A stretch of 64,000 nucleotides of DNA. Origin: Pelagibacteraceae bacterium AG-426-M19 (GTDB lineage: Bacteria; Pseudomonadota; Alphaproteobacteria; Pelagibacterales; Pelagibacteraceae). A model generated the notes under the pieces. The model was not told the DNA's origin. It was given only the letters and a program-made list of their open reading frames with translations, and made no database searches. The number at the start of each line of letters is the position of its first letter. Positions within the stretch are counted from its first letter, which is position 1. The stretch lies in contig QCNW01000002.1 of assembly GCA_003210025.1 (NCBI GenBank), positions 107,295 to 171,294 on the forward strand. Direction: 5' to 3'. Positions 26,471 to 36,175 of the stretch are shown piece by piece. Both the position numbers and the translations under genes were made by a program.

Positions 26471-26625
26471 AATATAATAAAATTTATTATTAATCTTTTG
26501 ATATACTTCATAATATCATCATTTGAGATTTCATCACAAGTCTAACTAAACCTATCAAAATAATAAATTATTTTGTCACTTGCTAATTTTTAAAAAAGCT
26601 ACTAATTTTAATACTAATAGAACAA

Positions 26626-26700
26626 GCGGGCATAGCTCAGTGGTAGAGCGTCTCGTTGCCAACGAGAAGGTCGTGGGTTCAAGTCCCATTGCCCGCTCCA
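26626..26700 (+). tRNA. tRNA-Gly (anticodon GCC)
   Basis: The 75-nt sequence folds as a cloverleaf. The acceptor stem is GCGGGCA/TGCCCGC, the D arm is GCTCAGTGGTAGAGC, the anticodon arm is TCTCG-TTGCCAA-CGAGA with anticodon GCC, and the T arm is GTGGG-TTCAAGT-CCCAT. The 3' CCA is encoded. Anticodon GCC reads GGC and GGT. It is isolated rather than in a tRNA cluster and is followed 16 bp later by the pterin dehydratase gene. Confidence 0.97.
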
Positions 26701-26716
26701 TTATAGGAATTGTATT

Positions 26717-27055
26717 ATGAGTGATCTAGCAAGTAAAAAATGTATCCCGTGTGAAGGTAACATCCCGCCATTTAACACAGAAGAAATTCATAAATATTTA
26801 AAACAAGTTGATGGATGGGAAGTTATAGAGGATAAAATCGATGGATTTCATTTAATAAAAAATTTTAAATTTGATGATTTTTTACAAAGTCAAGAATTTG
26901 TGAATAAAGTTGGAGAAATTGCTGAAACAGAGGGACATCACCCTGATCTGTGGTTTGGATGGGGCTATGCAAGAATTAAAATATTTACTCATGCAATTAA
27001 AGGTCTTGCTGAGAGTGATTTTATTTTAGCCGCTAAAATAGATAAGATAAATTGA
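26717..27055 (+). CDS. phhB: Pterin-4-alpha-carbinolamine dehydratase
   Basis: This 112-aa protein fits the PCD/DCoH family, which dehydrates 4a-hydroxy-tetrahydropterin. GWEVIEDKIDGFHLIKNFKFDDFLQSQEFV and AETEGHHPDLWFGWGYARIKIFTHAIKGL carry the conserved His-His-Pro and Trp residues. The N-terminal CIPCEG is typical. No aromatic amino acid hydroxylase is in the window, so it may act in another pterin or molybdopterin context. It abuts purH, convergently. Confidence 0.93.
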   Translation: MSDLASKKCIPCEGNIPPFNTEEIHKYLKQVDGWEVIEDKIDGFHLIKNFKFDDFLQSQEFVNKVGEIAETEGHHPDLWFGWGYARIKIFTHAIKGLAESDFILAAKIDKIN

Positions 27056-28615
27056 TTAGTGATTAAAGTGTCTTGTTTTGGAAAATACTAAAATAGTATT
27101 TGTTTGGTTAGCAAATTTAATAACTTCTTTATCATTTTTTGAACCCGACGGTTGTATGACCGCTGAAATTCCTGCTTGTACCAATTTTTCTATACCATCC
27201 ACAAACGGGAAAAACGCATCAGATGCTGCTAGGATTTCATCACTATCGCTTATTTTCTGAAACTTTTTCATTTTATCAATTGCTATATTGCAACTATCTA
27301 ACCTACTTGGTTGACCAGAACCTATGCCTATTGTCTTGTAATCTTTTGTAATGACTATCGCATTTGATTTTACACTTCTGCATATATTAAATGCAAAAAT
27401 GAGTTTGTTTAAAGTTTTATTAGTAGGTTTTAATTTTGATACAATTTTAAAATCTTTCTTGGAAAAATATTGAGTATCAGGATCTTGAACTAAAATAGAA
27501 TTAAATTTATTTATAAAATTAAATTTAAAATTTTTTTCTACTTTACTAGAATCAATTAGCCTTAGATTTTTTTTCTTTTTTAAAAGTTTGACTGATTTTT
27601 TATCAAATCCATTTGCAACTATTACCTCAAAAAATATTTTATTAATCTCTTTAGCTAAACTAATATTTAATTTAAAGTTACATGATACAATACCACCATA
27701 GGCACTAATTGGGTCACTTTCTAAAGCCTCTTTAAAAGATTTGATTTTGTTTGAATTAATGGAAACTCCACAAGGATTTGCATGCTTAATTATTGCTACA
27801 CCCTTATTTTTTGGTAAAGTCTCAGATATACTTAGGGCAGAATAAAGATCGTTATAGTTGTTATAACTGAGTTGTTTTCCACTGATTTGAATAATTTCCT
27901 GTTTATTATTTTGTGAATATATTGCTCCTTTTTGATGAGGGTTTTCTCCATATCTTGTCTTCTCAACTAATTTTCCAGAAAAAACATTCTTAATTGGGAA
28001 AAGGTTTTTAGATTTCTGATTGAAATAATTAAAAATTTTTGATTCATAGTATGCTGTTTCCATAAATGCTTCTTCCGCCAATTTTTCTCTAAATTTTAAA
28101 TTCGTTGAACCTTTATTTTTATTTAATTCAATAGTTAAATCTTCATACTGTTTTGCGTTACTTAGGATAGCTACATCATTATAATTTTTTGCAGCTGCTC
28201 TAACCATTGTTGGTCCTCCAATATCTATATTTTCAATTATATTTTTGTGGCCAGAATTACTTAATAAAACTTTTTCAAATGGATAAAAATTTATAATAAC
28301 TAGATCTATATTTTCATAATTGTTAATTTTCATTTCTTTTTGATGTTTTTTATTCTGCCTAACATTCAAAATCCCAGAATGAATTTTTGGATGCAATGTT
28401 TTTACTCTTCCATCTAGCAACTCTTTTGAATTTGTAAATTTAGATACTTCTAAGCATTTAAAACCCATACTCTTAATTTTTTTGTATGTGCCGCCTGAGC
28501 TTATTATTTTGATTTTATATTTTTTTAGTAAATTTAATAATGGCCTTAAATTGGATTTATCTGACAATGAAATTAAAGCAGTCTTAATTTTTATTGTATT
28601 TTTTCGAATGCCCAT
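27056..28615 (-). CDS. purH: Bifunctional AICAR transformylase / IMP cyclohydrolase
   Basis: This 519-aa enzyme performs the last two steps of IMP synthesis. The N-terminal cyclohydrolase domain has ALISLSDKSN, ISSGGTYKKIK and LLDGRVKTLHPKIHSGIL. The transformylase domain (from about 205) has RYGENPHQKGA, KHANPCGVS and SDPISAYGGI, and the C-terminus has ASDAFFPFVDGIEKL. It can use AICAR from HisF. The start overlaps the heparinase-like gene by 25 bp. The rpe-heparinase-purH order is common in alphaproteobacteria. Confidence 0.97.
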   Translation of the reverse strand: MGIRKNTIKIKTALISLSDKSNLRPLLNLLKKYKIKIISSGGTYKKIKSMGFKCLEVSKFTNSKELLDGRVKTLHPKIHSGILNVRQNKKHQKEMKINNYENIDLVIINFYPFEKVLLSNSGHKNIIENIDIGGPTMVRAAAKNYNDVAILSNAKQYEDLTIELNKNKGSTNLKFREKLAEEAFMETAYYESKIFNYFNQKSKNLFPIKNVFSGKLVEKTRYGENPHQKGAIYSQNNKQEIIQISGKQLSYNNYNDLYSALSISETLPKNKGVAIIKHANPCGVSINSNKIKSFKEALESDPISAYGGIVSCNFKLNISLAKEINKIFFEVIVANGFDKKSVKLLKKKKNLRLIDSSKVEKNFKFNFINKFNSILVQDPDTQYFSKKDFKIVSKLKPTNKTLNKLIFAFNICRSVKSNAIVITKDYKTIGIGSGQPSRLDSCNIAIDKMKKFQKISDSDEILAASDAFFPFVDGIEKLVQAGISAVIQPSGSKNDKEVIKFANQTNTILVFSKTRHFNH

Positions 28616-30216
28616 TTAATTTCCTGAGTTATATCTTTTATTTTGCCTGATAAACATATATTTTGGTTTTCAATAGTTACATTTTTATTACCGAAATATA
28701 TACCTGATTCAATATTTATAATCTCGCAATTAGTTGAAAATTTCCATCCAGAATTTTCAATTTCAATTAGTATAGTTTTGTTATCTAGAGTTTTTGTTAA
28801 TTTAACACCTGGTTCCATATGAAATCTGATATCATATTTTTTTGTTTCTAACTTGTTTTTTGAAATTATTTTATCAGTTCCTATTAATTTATTTTTTTCA
28901 ACAAAATATTCTAAAGATCTTTCATATAAAATTCCAAATTTTTTTAAAAAGCCATTATGAGATGCTTTGATTAACCAATAGTTTTTTTCTTTAACAATAT
29001 TTTTATCACTAATTTTCAAACCGTTTTCTAATGTTTTATAGTTTGTATTGTTTCTAAATGAACAACTTGAATGATTATCAATTATAAGTGCAGAATGAGC
29101 GGCAGTAGATTTTGAAATTAGATTTAATTTGTTTTTATAATCCTGAAAGTAACCAGAATTTGAAATTAGTTTTTTATCTTTGTAGAAGAATTCAAATGAA
29201 AGAGCTCCACTTTGATAGTTATGTGAAAAAGTTTTTTGGGGTGAATTTCCAACATCCATTGCAAGAATACAATTTTTGTTTTTTAAAATAGCATATCCTC
29301 CTACTTCATTATTTGAATTTTCAAACTTATATTTATAAAGTGAAAGATATTTATTAAATTCCTTTAAATCATTTTGATGATTCCCATTGAATAGTAAACT
29401 TTGTTCGATTTTAGAAAAAATAGAATAAGATTTTCCTAGATAGAAAATTATTTCATCAAGGTACTCAGGTATATCATTTAAAGATTCCTTTAATAATTCT
29501 CTAACAAGAACAAAATATTTTAAATAAAAATTTAATTGCCTGATACTTCTCGTTTTTGGAAAATACTCATCGTCAAAAGAATTAATAATAATTTTTCTCA
29601 GTAATTCTAATCCATAATTTAAAAATTTTTCATTTGTGTATGATAATCCTGTAATTATTATTGCTATACAGCCTAATAATTTATCATTAACAGATCGAGA
29701 TTTGCTTATTTCATTTATTAAATGATTAATCTGTTTATTTACAGAAAAATTAAATTTATTTTTATATTTAGTATCACTTTCATCATAAGATAATTTAGAG
29801 TTTGCAATCCAAGATATTAGTCTTTTTGATAAAATATCTGTTTGCCATGTTAATGGATTATAACTTTGATTTTTTTCAATCCATTTGATAATTATTGATT
29901 GTGTAATACTTGGGGAAGATTTTAAATCAATACTAAATAACCAATAAAAATTATTTAGTTTGTTGAGGTTATTACTAGTTAATAATTCACTTTCCCAAAT
30001 ATTATCTTTATCTAATTCTTCAATTTTAATTTTTTTTTTATCATATTTAACTAAACAGCTTAAAATATTTAGACTTGGTCTATAAGAAATGTTGCTTATC
30101 TCAATTTTTGAAATTTTATTATTATAAAACCCTGATTTTAAGTATAAATTTCTTATTTGATTTTTAGTGTAGTAAAAAAATTCATTTATTAAAATTAAAG
30201 AATTTTTTAAATACAT
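28591..30216 (-). CDS. Heparinase II/III-like protein
   Basis: This 541-aa protein fits the alphaproteobacterial heparinase II/III-like family found next to purH. The first half is alpha-helical, with WQTDILSKRLISWI (toroid domain). The second half is beta-rich and carries the family region GNHQNDLKEFNKYL, then MDVGNSPQKTFSHNYQSGALSFEF and STAAHSALIIDNHSS. No signal peptide is clear. The true substrate is unproven, and a cell-wall or glycan lyase role is only suggested by the fold. Confidence 0.85.
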   Translation of the reverse strand: MYLKNSLILINEFFYYTKNQIRNLYLKSGFYNNKISKIEISNISYRPSLNILSCLVKYDKKKIKIEELDKDNIWESELLTSNNLNKLNNFYWLFSIDLKSSPSITQSIIIKWIEKNQSYNPLTWQTDILSKRLISWIANSKLSYDESDTKYKNKFNFSVNKQINHLINEISKSRSVNDKLLGCIAIIITGLSYTNEKFLNYGLELLRKIIINSFDDEYFPKTRSIRQLNFYLKYFVLVRELLKESLNDIPEYLDEIIFYLGKSYSIFSKIEQSLLFNGNHQNDLKEFNKYLSLYKYKFENSNNEVGGYAILKNKNCILAMDVGNSPQKTFSHNYQSGALSFEFFYKDKKLISNSGYFQDYKNKLNLISKSTAAHSALIIDNHSSCSFRNNTNYKTLENGLKISDKNIVKEKNYWLIKASHNGFLKKFGILYERSLEYFVEKNKLIGTDKIISKNKLETKKYDIRFHMEPGVKLTKTLDNKTILIEIENSGWKFSTNCEIINIESGIYFGNKNVTIENQNICLSGKIKDITQEIKWAFEKIQ

Positions 30217-30217
30217 C

Positions 30218-30877
30218 TTACATTGATTTTAGAGTTTCTATATTTCTTTTAATATCACCATTGTTTTCTTTGAATATTGTTGTTCCAGAAACTAATATAT
30301 TCGCTCCCGCTGATATAACCTCTTTTGAATTAGAGAAATTTATTCCACCATCAACTTCAATATCAAATTTTAAGTTATTATCTTTTTTTATTTGATATAG
30401 TTTTTTAATTTTTTCAATGACTTCTGGTATAAATTTTTGACCACCAAAACCGGGATATACACTCATAATTAAAACTAAATCTATTTCTTTTAATAATTTT
30501 TCAATGACATTTACTTCCGTATTTGGATTTAAAGAAATGCCTACTTTTTTCTTTAATTGTTTTATAAGTTTAATCGACTCAATCAAATTGTCGGTTGCTT
30601 CAGGGTGAATTGTTATTATATCAGATCCTGCTTCAGCAAAATTTTTTATATATTTATGAACTGGTGAGATCATTAAATGTACATCAAAAGGTAATTTTGT
30701 ATAATTTCTAAGTGATTTTATCACTGGGGGACCAATTGTAATATTGGGAACAAAATGCCCATCCATTACATCGACATGAATTAAGTCAGCGCCACCATCT
30801 TCTAATTTTTTAATTTCCTCACCTAATTGGCTAAAATCTGCAGAAAGTATTGAAGGCGAAATTTGTATATTTTTCAT
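30218..30877 (-). CDS. rpe: Ribulose-phosphate 3-epimerase
   Basis: This 219-aa TIM barrel interconverts ribulose-5-phosphate and xylulose-5-phosphate in the pentose phosphate pathway. ISPSILSADFSQLGEEIKKLE, DLIHVDVMDGHFVPNITIGPP, PFDVHLMI, MSVYPGFGGQKFIPEV and EVDGGIN supply the metal-binding His/Asp residues and the phosphate loop. The length is normal. It is the first gene of the rpe-heparinase-purH run. Confidence 0.98.
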   Translation of the reverse strand: MKNIQISPSILSADFSQLGEEIKKLEDGGADLIHVDVMDGHFVPNITIGPPVIKSLRNYTKLPFDVHLMISPVHKYIKNFAEAGSDIITIHPEATDNLIESIKLIKQLKKKVGISLNPNTEVNVIEKLLKEIDLVLIMSVYPGFGGQKFIPEVIEKIKKLYQIKKDNNLKFDIEVDGGINFSNSKEVISAGANILVSGTTIFKENNGDIKRNIETLKSM

Positions 30878-30924
30878 TAATAAATAAAAACTAGTACTAT
30901 CAATTTTTGAATATATTTGAATTA

Positions 30925-31260
30925 TTATTTACCAAATATTTTATAAATTTCCGCAGCTATTTCACTTTCTAATGGAAACGATAACATCCCCATAACAGAA
31001 TAACCCATCAAATATGGCATTAAATAAAATCTAAACATATAAAAAAACCACGCTACATAAAGTGGAACTAATGGTCCTATAATGAAACTAGGAGTTATGA
31101 ATTTAAAAATTTTAATAATTGGGTTTGTGTATTTTACAAATACTTTCATAAAAAAGAATTCAGAATCTTCTTTTTGAAAAATATTCATTGCAGATCTTCC
31201 AATTAAAGTCCACATAATGATACCTAAAATGTAGTCTATTACTAAAATATATAAAGGCAT
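30925..31260 (-). CDS. Uncharacterised integral membrane protein (111 aa)
   Basis: This small protein has about three hydrophobic helices (LYILVIDYILGIIMWTLIG, FIIGPLVPLYVAWFFYMFRFYLMPYLMGY, and a shorter C-terminal one). The layout and the IGRSAMNIF and FR..L.PY elements are vaguely YggT-like, but I would not name it YggT. A real YggT gene is at 42375. It lies 47 bp downstream of the strong actP terminator, so it probably has its own promoter or depends on readthrough. Confidence 0.6.
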   Translation of the reverse strand: MPLYILVIDYILGIIMWTLIGRSAMNIFQKEDSEFFFMKVFVKYTNPIIKIFKFITPSFIIGPLVPLYVAWFFYMFRFYLMPYLMGYSVMGMLSFPLESEIAAEIYKIFGK

Positions 31261-31267
31261 TTATCTG

Positions 31268-31294
31268 AAAAAAAAGGGGGCGGATACCGCCCCC
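31268..31294 (-). terminator. Rho-independent terminator of the DUF4212-symporter operon
   Basis: Reading leftward after the symporter stop, a perfect 8-bp GC stem (GGGGGCGG, three-base loop, CCGCCCCC) is followed at once by eight T residues. It is the only textbook intrinsic terminator I found in the window and one of its most GC-rich stretches. It insulates the symporter from the small membrane-protein gene downstream. Confidence 0.93.
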
Positions 31295-31306
31295 AAAAAG
31301 TTTAAT

Positions 31307-33145
31307 TTAGTGTTGCTTACCAAGTATTGTTTTACCTGATGGAACACGAACTTCGTCTACCATTTGCTGTGTAGCTTTATCTGGTTCTTCAGTCATTAAA
31401 CTTACTACAACCATTACAACTAAACAGACCGACGCTCCGATTATACCGAAACGTAAATGGTCAATACCTAACCAAGGCGCATTACCCATAAACTTAGGAT
31501 AAACATAAATTAGATAAGCTGTTCCTGATGCAAGACCTGCTATCATACCTGCGATTGCTCCTTGTCGTGTTGCTCTCTTCCACCATACACCAAGTATTAA
31601 TGGGAAGAACAAACCTGACATTGCAAAGTCAAATGCCCAAGCAACTGCACCAAGGATACTAGTGATCCTCATCGATGCAATATATGCTCCAGCGGCACCA
31701 ATAACTATTAAAAGTGCTCTAGCAACTAACAATCTTTTTCTTACATCCGCTTTTGGATCAATGATTTTGTAATAGATATCATGTGATAAAGCGTTTGCGA
31801 TAGCAAGAATTAGACCATCAGCAGTTGACATCGCAGCAGCCATTCCTCCTGCAGCAACTAGTCCAGAGATTACGTATGGTAATCCTGCAACTTCAGGAGT
31901 TGCTAGTACAACTACGTCACCCCTCATAAACCATTCATTTAACTGAAGAATACCATCTCCGTTAAAGTCTGCTATGAAGGCTTGTTTTACATTAATCCAA
32001 GCATTTACCCACTCAATTTGCATAATTTCAGCAATTGGTTTTCCAATAATACCTGTTGGTAAGTTTGGATCTATCAGTGAGATTTTGGATAATGTTGCAA
32101 GCATTGGCGCTGAAGTATAAAGCAATGCAATAAAGAATAGTGACCATGCCACTGATTTTCTCGCAGCTTTAACACTTGGAGTAGTGAAGTATCTCATTAA
32201 AATGTGTGGTAAAGAAGCTGTTCCTACCATCATACATAGTGCTAATGAAATAAACTTCCATGCAGCCATTCCACCTTCTGGCACACCTGCGTGTGATACA
32301 GCGATAGATTTTAGACCACCTGGTACACCTGCAGCTTTTATATCTGCAGCAGCATTTTTAACTAATCCAAATTGCGATTCAAGTGCACCTAATCTAGCCA
32401 CTTCCTCACCTAACATAAAGTGTGGAAAGAAACCAAATCCAGATTTGTTACTAATCCAGAATACTGGAATTAGATAAGCAATAATCAATACTATGTATTG
32501 TGCAACCTGTGTCCAAGTTACCGCTCTCATTCCGCCTAGCATTGAACAAAGTAAAATACTTACTAGTCCAACCCAAACTCCTAATTCAAATGGAATACTT
32601 AGTGCTCTAGATGCAATTGTTCCTGTTGCGTTAATTTGAGCTGTTACATATGTGAAAGATGCCAACGTTAAAACAACTACAGCACAGAACCTTGCAAAGT
32701 TTCCGCCGTATCTTGTTCCAATGAAATCTGGCACAGTATAACATCCAAATTTTCTTAAGTATGGTGCTAAAAGTGATGATACTAAAACGTATCCCCCAGT
32801 CCATCCGACTAAGAAAGCCATATAAGTATAACCACCAAAGTAAATACCACCAGCCATTGCAACGAATGATGCACCTGACATCCAGTCAGCTGCAGTTGCC
32901 ATTCCGTTAAAGACTGTTGGCACCTGTCTTCCAGCAACATAATAAGCGTCGACTTGTACAGTTCTAGATAGATATCCAATTATGGCATATATACAGACTG
33001 TAAAGGCGACAAACAAAATACCAATTGTTTTAGCGGTCATACCTGCTTGCTCTGCTATTGCCATCAAAATGATGAATATGAAGAAGCCCCCAGTATATGT
33101 CCCGTAAATTTTTGGTAGGTTGTCAATAAAATTGCCTTTAAACAT
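31307..33145 (-). CDS. Sodium:solute symporter large subunit (SSS family, acetate permease type)
   Basis: This 612-aa, about 13-helix protein belongs to the sodium:solute symporter family near ActP and the DUF4212-partnered subfamily. DAYYVAGRQVPTVFNGMATAADWMSGASFV and FAMSGLFFPLILGVWWKRATRQGA are characteristic, as is AAAMSTADGLILAIANALSHD. An insert between helices (TGIIGKPIAEIM to GLPYVISG) includes a DFNGDGILQLNEW segment that reads like an EF-hand loop. It starts on the last base of the DUF4212 gene. Acetate or a related short acid is the likely substrate, given acetyl-CoA synthetase nearby. Confidence 0.9.
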   Translation of the reverse strand: MFKGNFIDNLPKIYGTYTGGFFIFIILMAIAEQAGMTAKTIGILFVAFTVCIYAIIGYLSRTVQVDAYYVAGRQVPTVFNGMATAADWMSGASFVAMAGGIYFGGYTYMAFLVGWTGGYVLVSSLLAPYLRKFGCYTVPDFIGTRYGGNFARFCAVVVLTLASFTYVTAQINATGTIASRALSIPFELGVWVGLVSILLCSMLGGMRAVTWTQVAQYIVLIIAYLIPVFWISNKSGFGFFPHFMLGEEVARLGALESQFGLVKNAAADIKAAGVPGGLKSIAVSHAGVPEGGMAAWKFISLALCMMVGTASLPHILMRYFTTPSVKAARKSVAWSLFFIALLYTSAPMLATLSKISLIDPNLPTGIIGKPIAEIMQIEWVNAWINVKQAFIADFNGDGILQLNEWFMRGDVVVLATPEVAGLPYVISGLVAAGGMAAAMSTADGLILAIANALSHDIYYKIIDPKADVRKRLLVARALLIVIGAAGAYIASMRITSILGAVAWAFDFAMSGLFFPLILGVWWKRATRQGAIAGMIAGLASGTAYLIYVYPKFMGNAPWLGIDHLRFGIIGASVCLVVMVVVSLMTEEPDKATQQMVDEVRVPSGKTILGKQH

Positions 33146-33402
33146 TAATCATCCTCCTTTTCGGTAAAACCAAACTCTTCATCAATTTTTTCCTGTCTAT
33201 TTGCAAACCAAAAAATTAGGACCACAAATGCAATGATGGAACCCTGCGCACACATGTAATACGCTAATGGATATCCCATAAAACTTGAAGTGTTTAGGTC
33301 AGAACCAAACATGAAGATCAGATAACCGAAAACAAACCAAATAATTAATGTAATTATCATTAATCCTTTGGTTTTTTCCCAGTGCTTTTCTTTGTTTGAC
33401 AT
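33145..33402 (-). CDS. DUF4212 small subunit of sodium/solute symporter
   Basis: This 85-aa protein has two membrane helices and the DUF4212 pattern KHWEKTKGLMIITLIIWFVFG and MGYPLAYYMCAQGSIIAFVVLIFWFANRQEKIDEEFG. These proteins are always paired with an SSS permease. The ribosome site AGGGAGGA before its ATG is unusually strong for this genome, and a second one (GGAGGATGA) in its tail drives the permease. High expression is therefore likely. Confidence 0.92.
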   Translation of the reverse strand: MSNKEKHWEKTKGLMIITLIIWFVFGYLIFMFGSDLNTSSFMGYPLAYYMCAQGSIIAFVVLIFWFANRQEKIDEEFGFTEKEDD

Positions 33403-33513
33403 TATTTTAATCCTCCCTATAGGTTAAAGTTATAATTCATACTCATTTAAAGTGATATTTAAAGGGTAAAAAATGGCATATATTTATAGTAAAAGTTGTA
33501 ATATCGGTTCTAA

Positions 33514-34143
33514 ATGGGCATCAAATACAAATTAAAGCTTAAAGATTTGAAATTTGAGTATTTAAAAGAATATTTCGTTCCATTTTTAAAATATTTTAAA
33601 AAAACAAAAAAAATTGAAAACTATTCTGACTTAAAAGAATTTATCCAAAAAAAATCTGCGTGGGTAAGTCAAGTAACTCTTTATGGATATCTGAAAACTA
33701 GAATGGGGGCAAAATATGTATTGATGTTTGAAGATGAAATATTTTTAGGATCGATTAACAAAGCTAAATGGAATATTTACTCAACTGCATTACAGGATTT
33801 AACTTTTTATACTATCTCTTTTTTAAAAAATATCAGAAATCAACATGATACTGAGAAAGCAAATGAAATTTATTTTGAAATTTTAGATAATGAACTTCAG
33901 AAAAATGAAATGCCACAGGAAATATATGAAAATGCAAAAAAAAATTTTCTTGAAAGATATGAAAAGATTAATTGGAATGAATATCACGAATCCTTGCCAT
34001 TTAACACTAGTGCTTTATCTTTATACGAATGGTCACCAATAGCTGAAGAGTTAAAATCATTAGATAAAAAAATAGTTTTAAATTCGATGATTTTAAAATG
34101 GGATAATGTTAAAAAAGAATTTATTGAATTAATAAATTTTTAA
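33514..34143 (+). CDS. Conserved protein of unknown function (209 aa)
   Basis: I recall proteins of this type in other alphaproteobacteria but know no function. It is soluble and mostly helical, with a recognisable [28 protein letters not shown] block near residues 50-75 and a C-terminal [30 protein letters not shown] block. There is no signal peptide and no nucleotide-binding motif. It sits alone on the + strand between the symporter and acetyl-CoA synthetase genes and converges on the latter with a 4-bp overlap. Confidence 0.7.
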   Translation: MGIKYKLKLKDLKFEYLKEYFVPFLKYFKKTKKIENYSDLKEFIQKKSAWVSQVTLYGYLKTRMGAKYVLMFEDEIFLGSINKAKWNIYSTALQDLTFYTISFLKNIRNQHDTEKANEIYFEILDNELQKNEMPQEIYENAKKNFLERYEKINWNEYHESLPFNTSALSLYEWSPIAEELKSLDKKIVLNSMILKWDNVKKEFIELINF

Positions 34144-36161
34144 GTATTTTTTCTATTTTCAACTAAACTTTTTACTACACTTGGATCTGCCAAGGTAGTT
34201 GTATCACCTAATTGATCATGTTCATTTGCAGCAATTTTTCTAAGTATTCTTCTCATAATCTTACCTGATCTAGTTTTTGGAAGTCCAGGAGAAAATTGAA
34301 TTAGATCAGGAGTAGCTATTGGACCAATTTGTTTTCTAACCCAAAGCTTTAAATCTCTCTCTAAATCTAAAGTCGATTTTTCTCCCACATTTAAAGTTAC
34401 ATAACAATACAAGCCATTACCTTTAATATCATGTGGATATCCAACAACAGCAGCCTCAGCAACTTTTGGATGAGCAACGAAAGCACTTTCTATCTCTGCA
34501 GTTCCAAGATTATGTCCTGATACTATTATCACATCATCTACTCTTCCTGTTATCCAATAGTATCCATCTTTATCTCTTCTACATCCATCTCCTGTAAAAT
34601 ATTTTCCATCAAATTGAGAAAAATAAGTATCAATAAATCTTTGATGATCACCGTAAACCGTCCTCATCTGGCCAGGCCAAGATTGTGCTATACATAAACG
34701 ACCCTCCGCCTCACCTTTTAAAACTTTTCCATCTTTGTTAACTATTACTGGTTTAATTCCATAAAATGGTTTTGTTGCTGAACCTGGTTTTAGATTTATA
34801 GCGCCTGTTTGTGGACTAATTAATATTCCACCCGTTTCAGTTTGCCACCAAGTATCAACAATCGGACAATTTGAATCTCCTACAGTTTTATAATACCACT
34901 CCCATGCTTCAGGGTTGATTGGTTCACCTACTGTTCCTAGTAATTTCAGTGATTTTCTTGATGTTTTTTTAACAGGCTTATCACCCTCCCTCATTAAAGC
35001 TCTAATTGCTGTCGGAGCAGTATAAAAAATATTTACTTTATATTTATCAACTATTTGCCACCATCTTGAACTGTCAGGATATGTTGGAATTCCTTCAAAC
35101 ATAATAGTTGTTGCTCCATTTGATAATGGTCCATAAATAATATAACTATGACCAGTTACCCATCCAATGTCAGCCGTACACCAATAAATATCTTTAGGTT
35201 TATAATTAAATATATATTGATGCGTCATCGATGCGTAAACCATATACCCACCAGTTGTATGCATCACCCCTTTTGGTTTACCTGTTGATCCTGAGGTATA
35301 TAAAATAAATAATGGATCTTCCGCATTCATTTCCTCGGGTTCACATTTATTAGAAACTTTTTTTGTTAACTCGTGGTACCAAACATCTCTTCGTTCATCC
35401 CAATTAATTCTATTACCTGTTCTTTTGACAACTACACATTTTTTTACATTTGGGCAATTTACTAAAGCTTCGTCAGCGATTGATTTTAAAGGAATAATTT
35501 TTCCTCCTCGAATTCCTTCATCTGCAGTAATAAGGTAATCAGACTCACAGTCATTTATTCTTCCTGAGATACTATCAGGGGAAAATCCTCCAAAAATAAT
35601 TGAATGAATAGCACCTATTCTTGCACAAGCTAACATAGTGTATGCTAACTCTGGGATCATTGTTAAATATATTGTAACTCGATCACCTTTTTTAACACCT
35701 AACTCTTTAAGACCATTTGCTGCTTTTGAAACTTCTTTATGCAACTCTTTATATGATATTTTTTTTTGAACTTTAGGATCATCACCGACCCAAATTATAG
35801 CAGTTTTATCTTTATTTTTTTTTAGGTGTCTATCTATACAATTTACAGATGCGTTTAAAGTTCCGTCATAGAACCATTTTATTTTTACTTCTTCCTTACT
35901 GTATTTAACGTCTTTAATTTTTGTGTAAGGTTTAATCCAATTTATTCTTTTTCCTTCTTTTTTCCAAAATCCATCATTATCTTTTATTGAAGCCTTATAT
36001 TTTTTTTCGTACTGAGATTTATTTACAAGAGCTTTGCTAATCCAATCTTTCTTTGTTTTATATATAAGTTCCTTGTCTTGTTTTAACAATTTAGTTTTAG
36101 CCTTAGATTTTTTTTTAGAGATGATTTTTTTCTTTTTCTTTTTTACTTTTTTTTTTGGCAT
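34140..36161 (-). CDS. acs: Acetyl-CoA synthetase with poly-lysine N-terminal extension
   Basis: This 673-aa AMP-forming ligase makes acetyl-CoA from acetate, ATP and CoA. The core shows [20 protein letters not shown] (P-loop), [45 protein letters not shown], and [13 protein letters not shown], whose Lys is the regulatory acetylation site in relatives. The first 30 residues are about half lysine ([19 protein letters not shown]) and have no counterpart in ordinary Acs (about 650 aa). It is downstream of the EVE gene (14 bp) and near a likely acetate symporter. Confidence 0.96.
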   Translation of the reverse strand: MPKKKVKKKKKKIISKKKSKAKTKLLKQDKELIYKTKKDWISKALVNKSQYEKKYKASIKDNDGFWKKEGKRINWIKPYTKIKDVKYSKEEVKIKWFYDGTLNASVNCIDRHLKKNKDKTAIIWVGDDPKVQKKISYKELHKEVSKAANGLKELGVKKGDRVTIYLTMIPELAYTMLACARIGAIHSIIFGGFSPDSISGRINDCESDYLITADEGIRGGKIIPLKSIADEALVNCPNVKKCVVVKRTGNRINWDERRDVWYHELTKKVSNKCEPEEMNAEDPLFILYTSGSTGKPKGVMHTTGGYMVYASMTHQYIFNYKPKDIYWCTADIGWVTGHSYIIYGPLSNGATTIMFEGIPTYPDSSRWWQIVDKYKVNIFYTAPTAIRALMREGDKPVKKTSRKSLKLLGTVGEPINPEAWEWYYKTVGDSNCPIVDTWWQTETGGILISPQTGAINLKPGSATKPFYGIKPVIVNKDGKVLKGEAEGRLCIAQSWPGQMRTVYGDHQRFIDTYFSQFDGKYFTGDGCRRDKDGYYWITGRVDDVIIVSGHNLGTAEIESAFVAHPKVAEAAVVGYPHDIKGNGLYCYVTLNVGEKSTLDLERDLKLWVRKQIGPIATPDLIQFSPGLPKTRSGKIMRRILRKIAANEHDQLGDTTTLADPSVVKSLVENRKNT

Positions 36162-36175
36162 GGATTATAAATTTC

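Noticed and set aside
26471-26625. 155-bp gap between the FkbM gene and tRNA-Gly
   Set aside because: I looked for an RNA or small ORF and saw only AT-rich sequence that presumably holds the two promoters.
30925-31260. Naming the 111-aa membrane protein YggT
   Set aside because: Only a loose resemblance is visible and a clear YggT is encoded at 42375, so I leave it unnamed.
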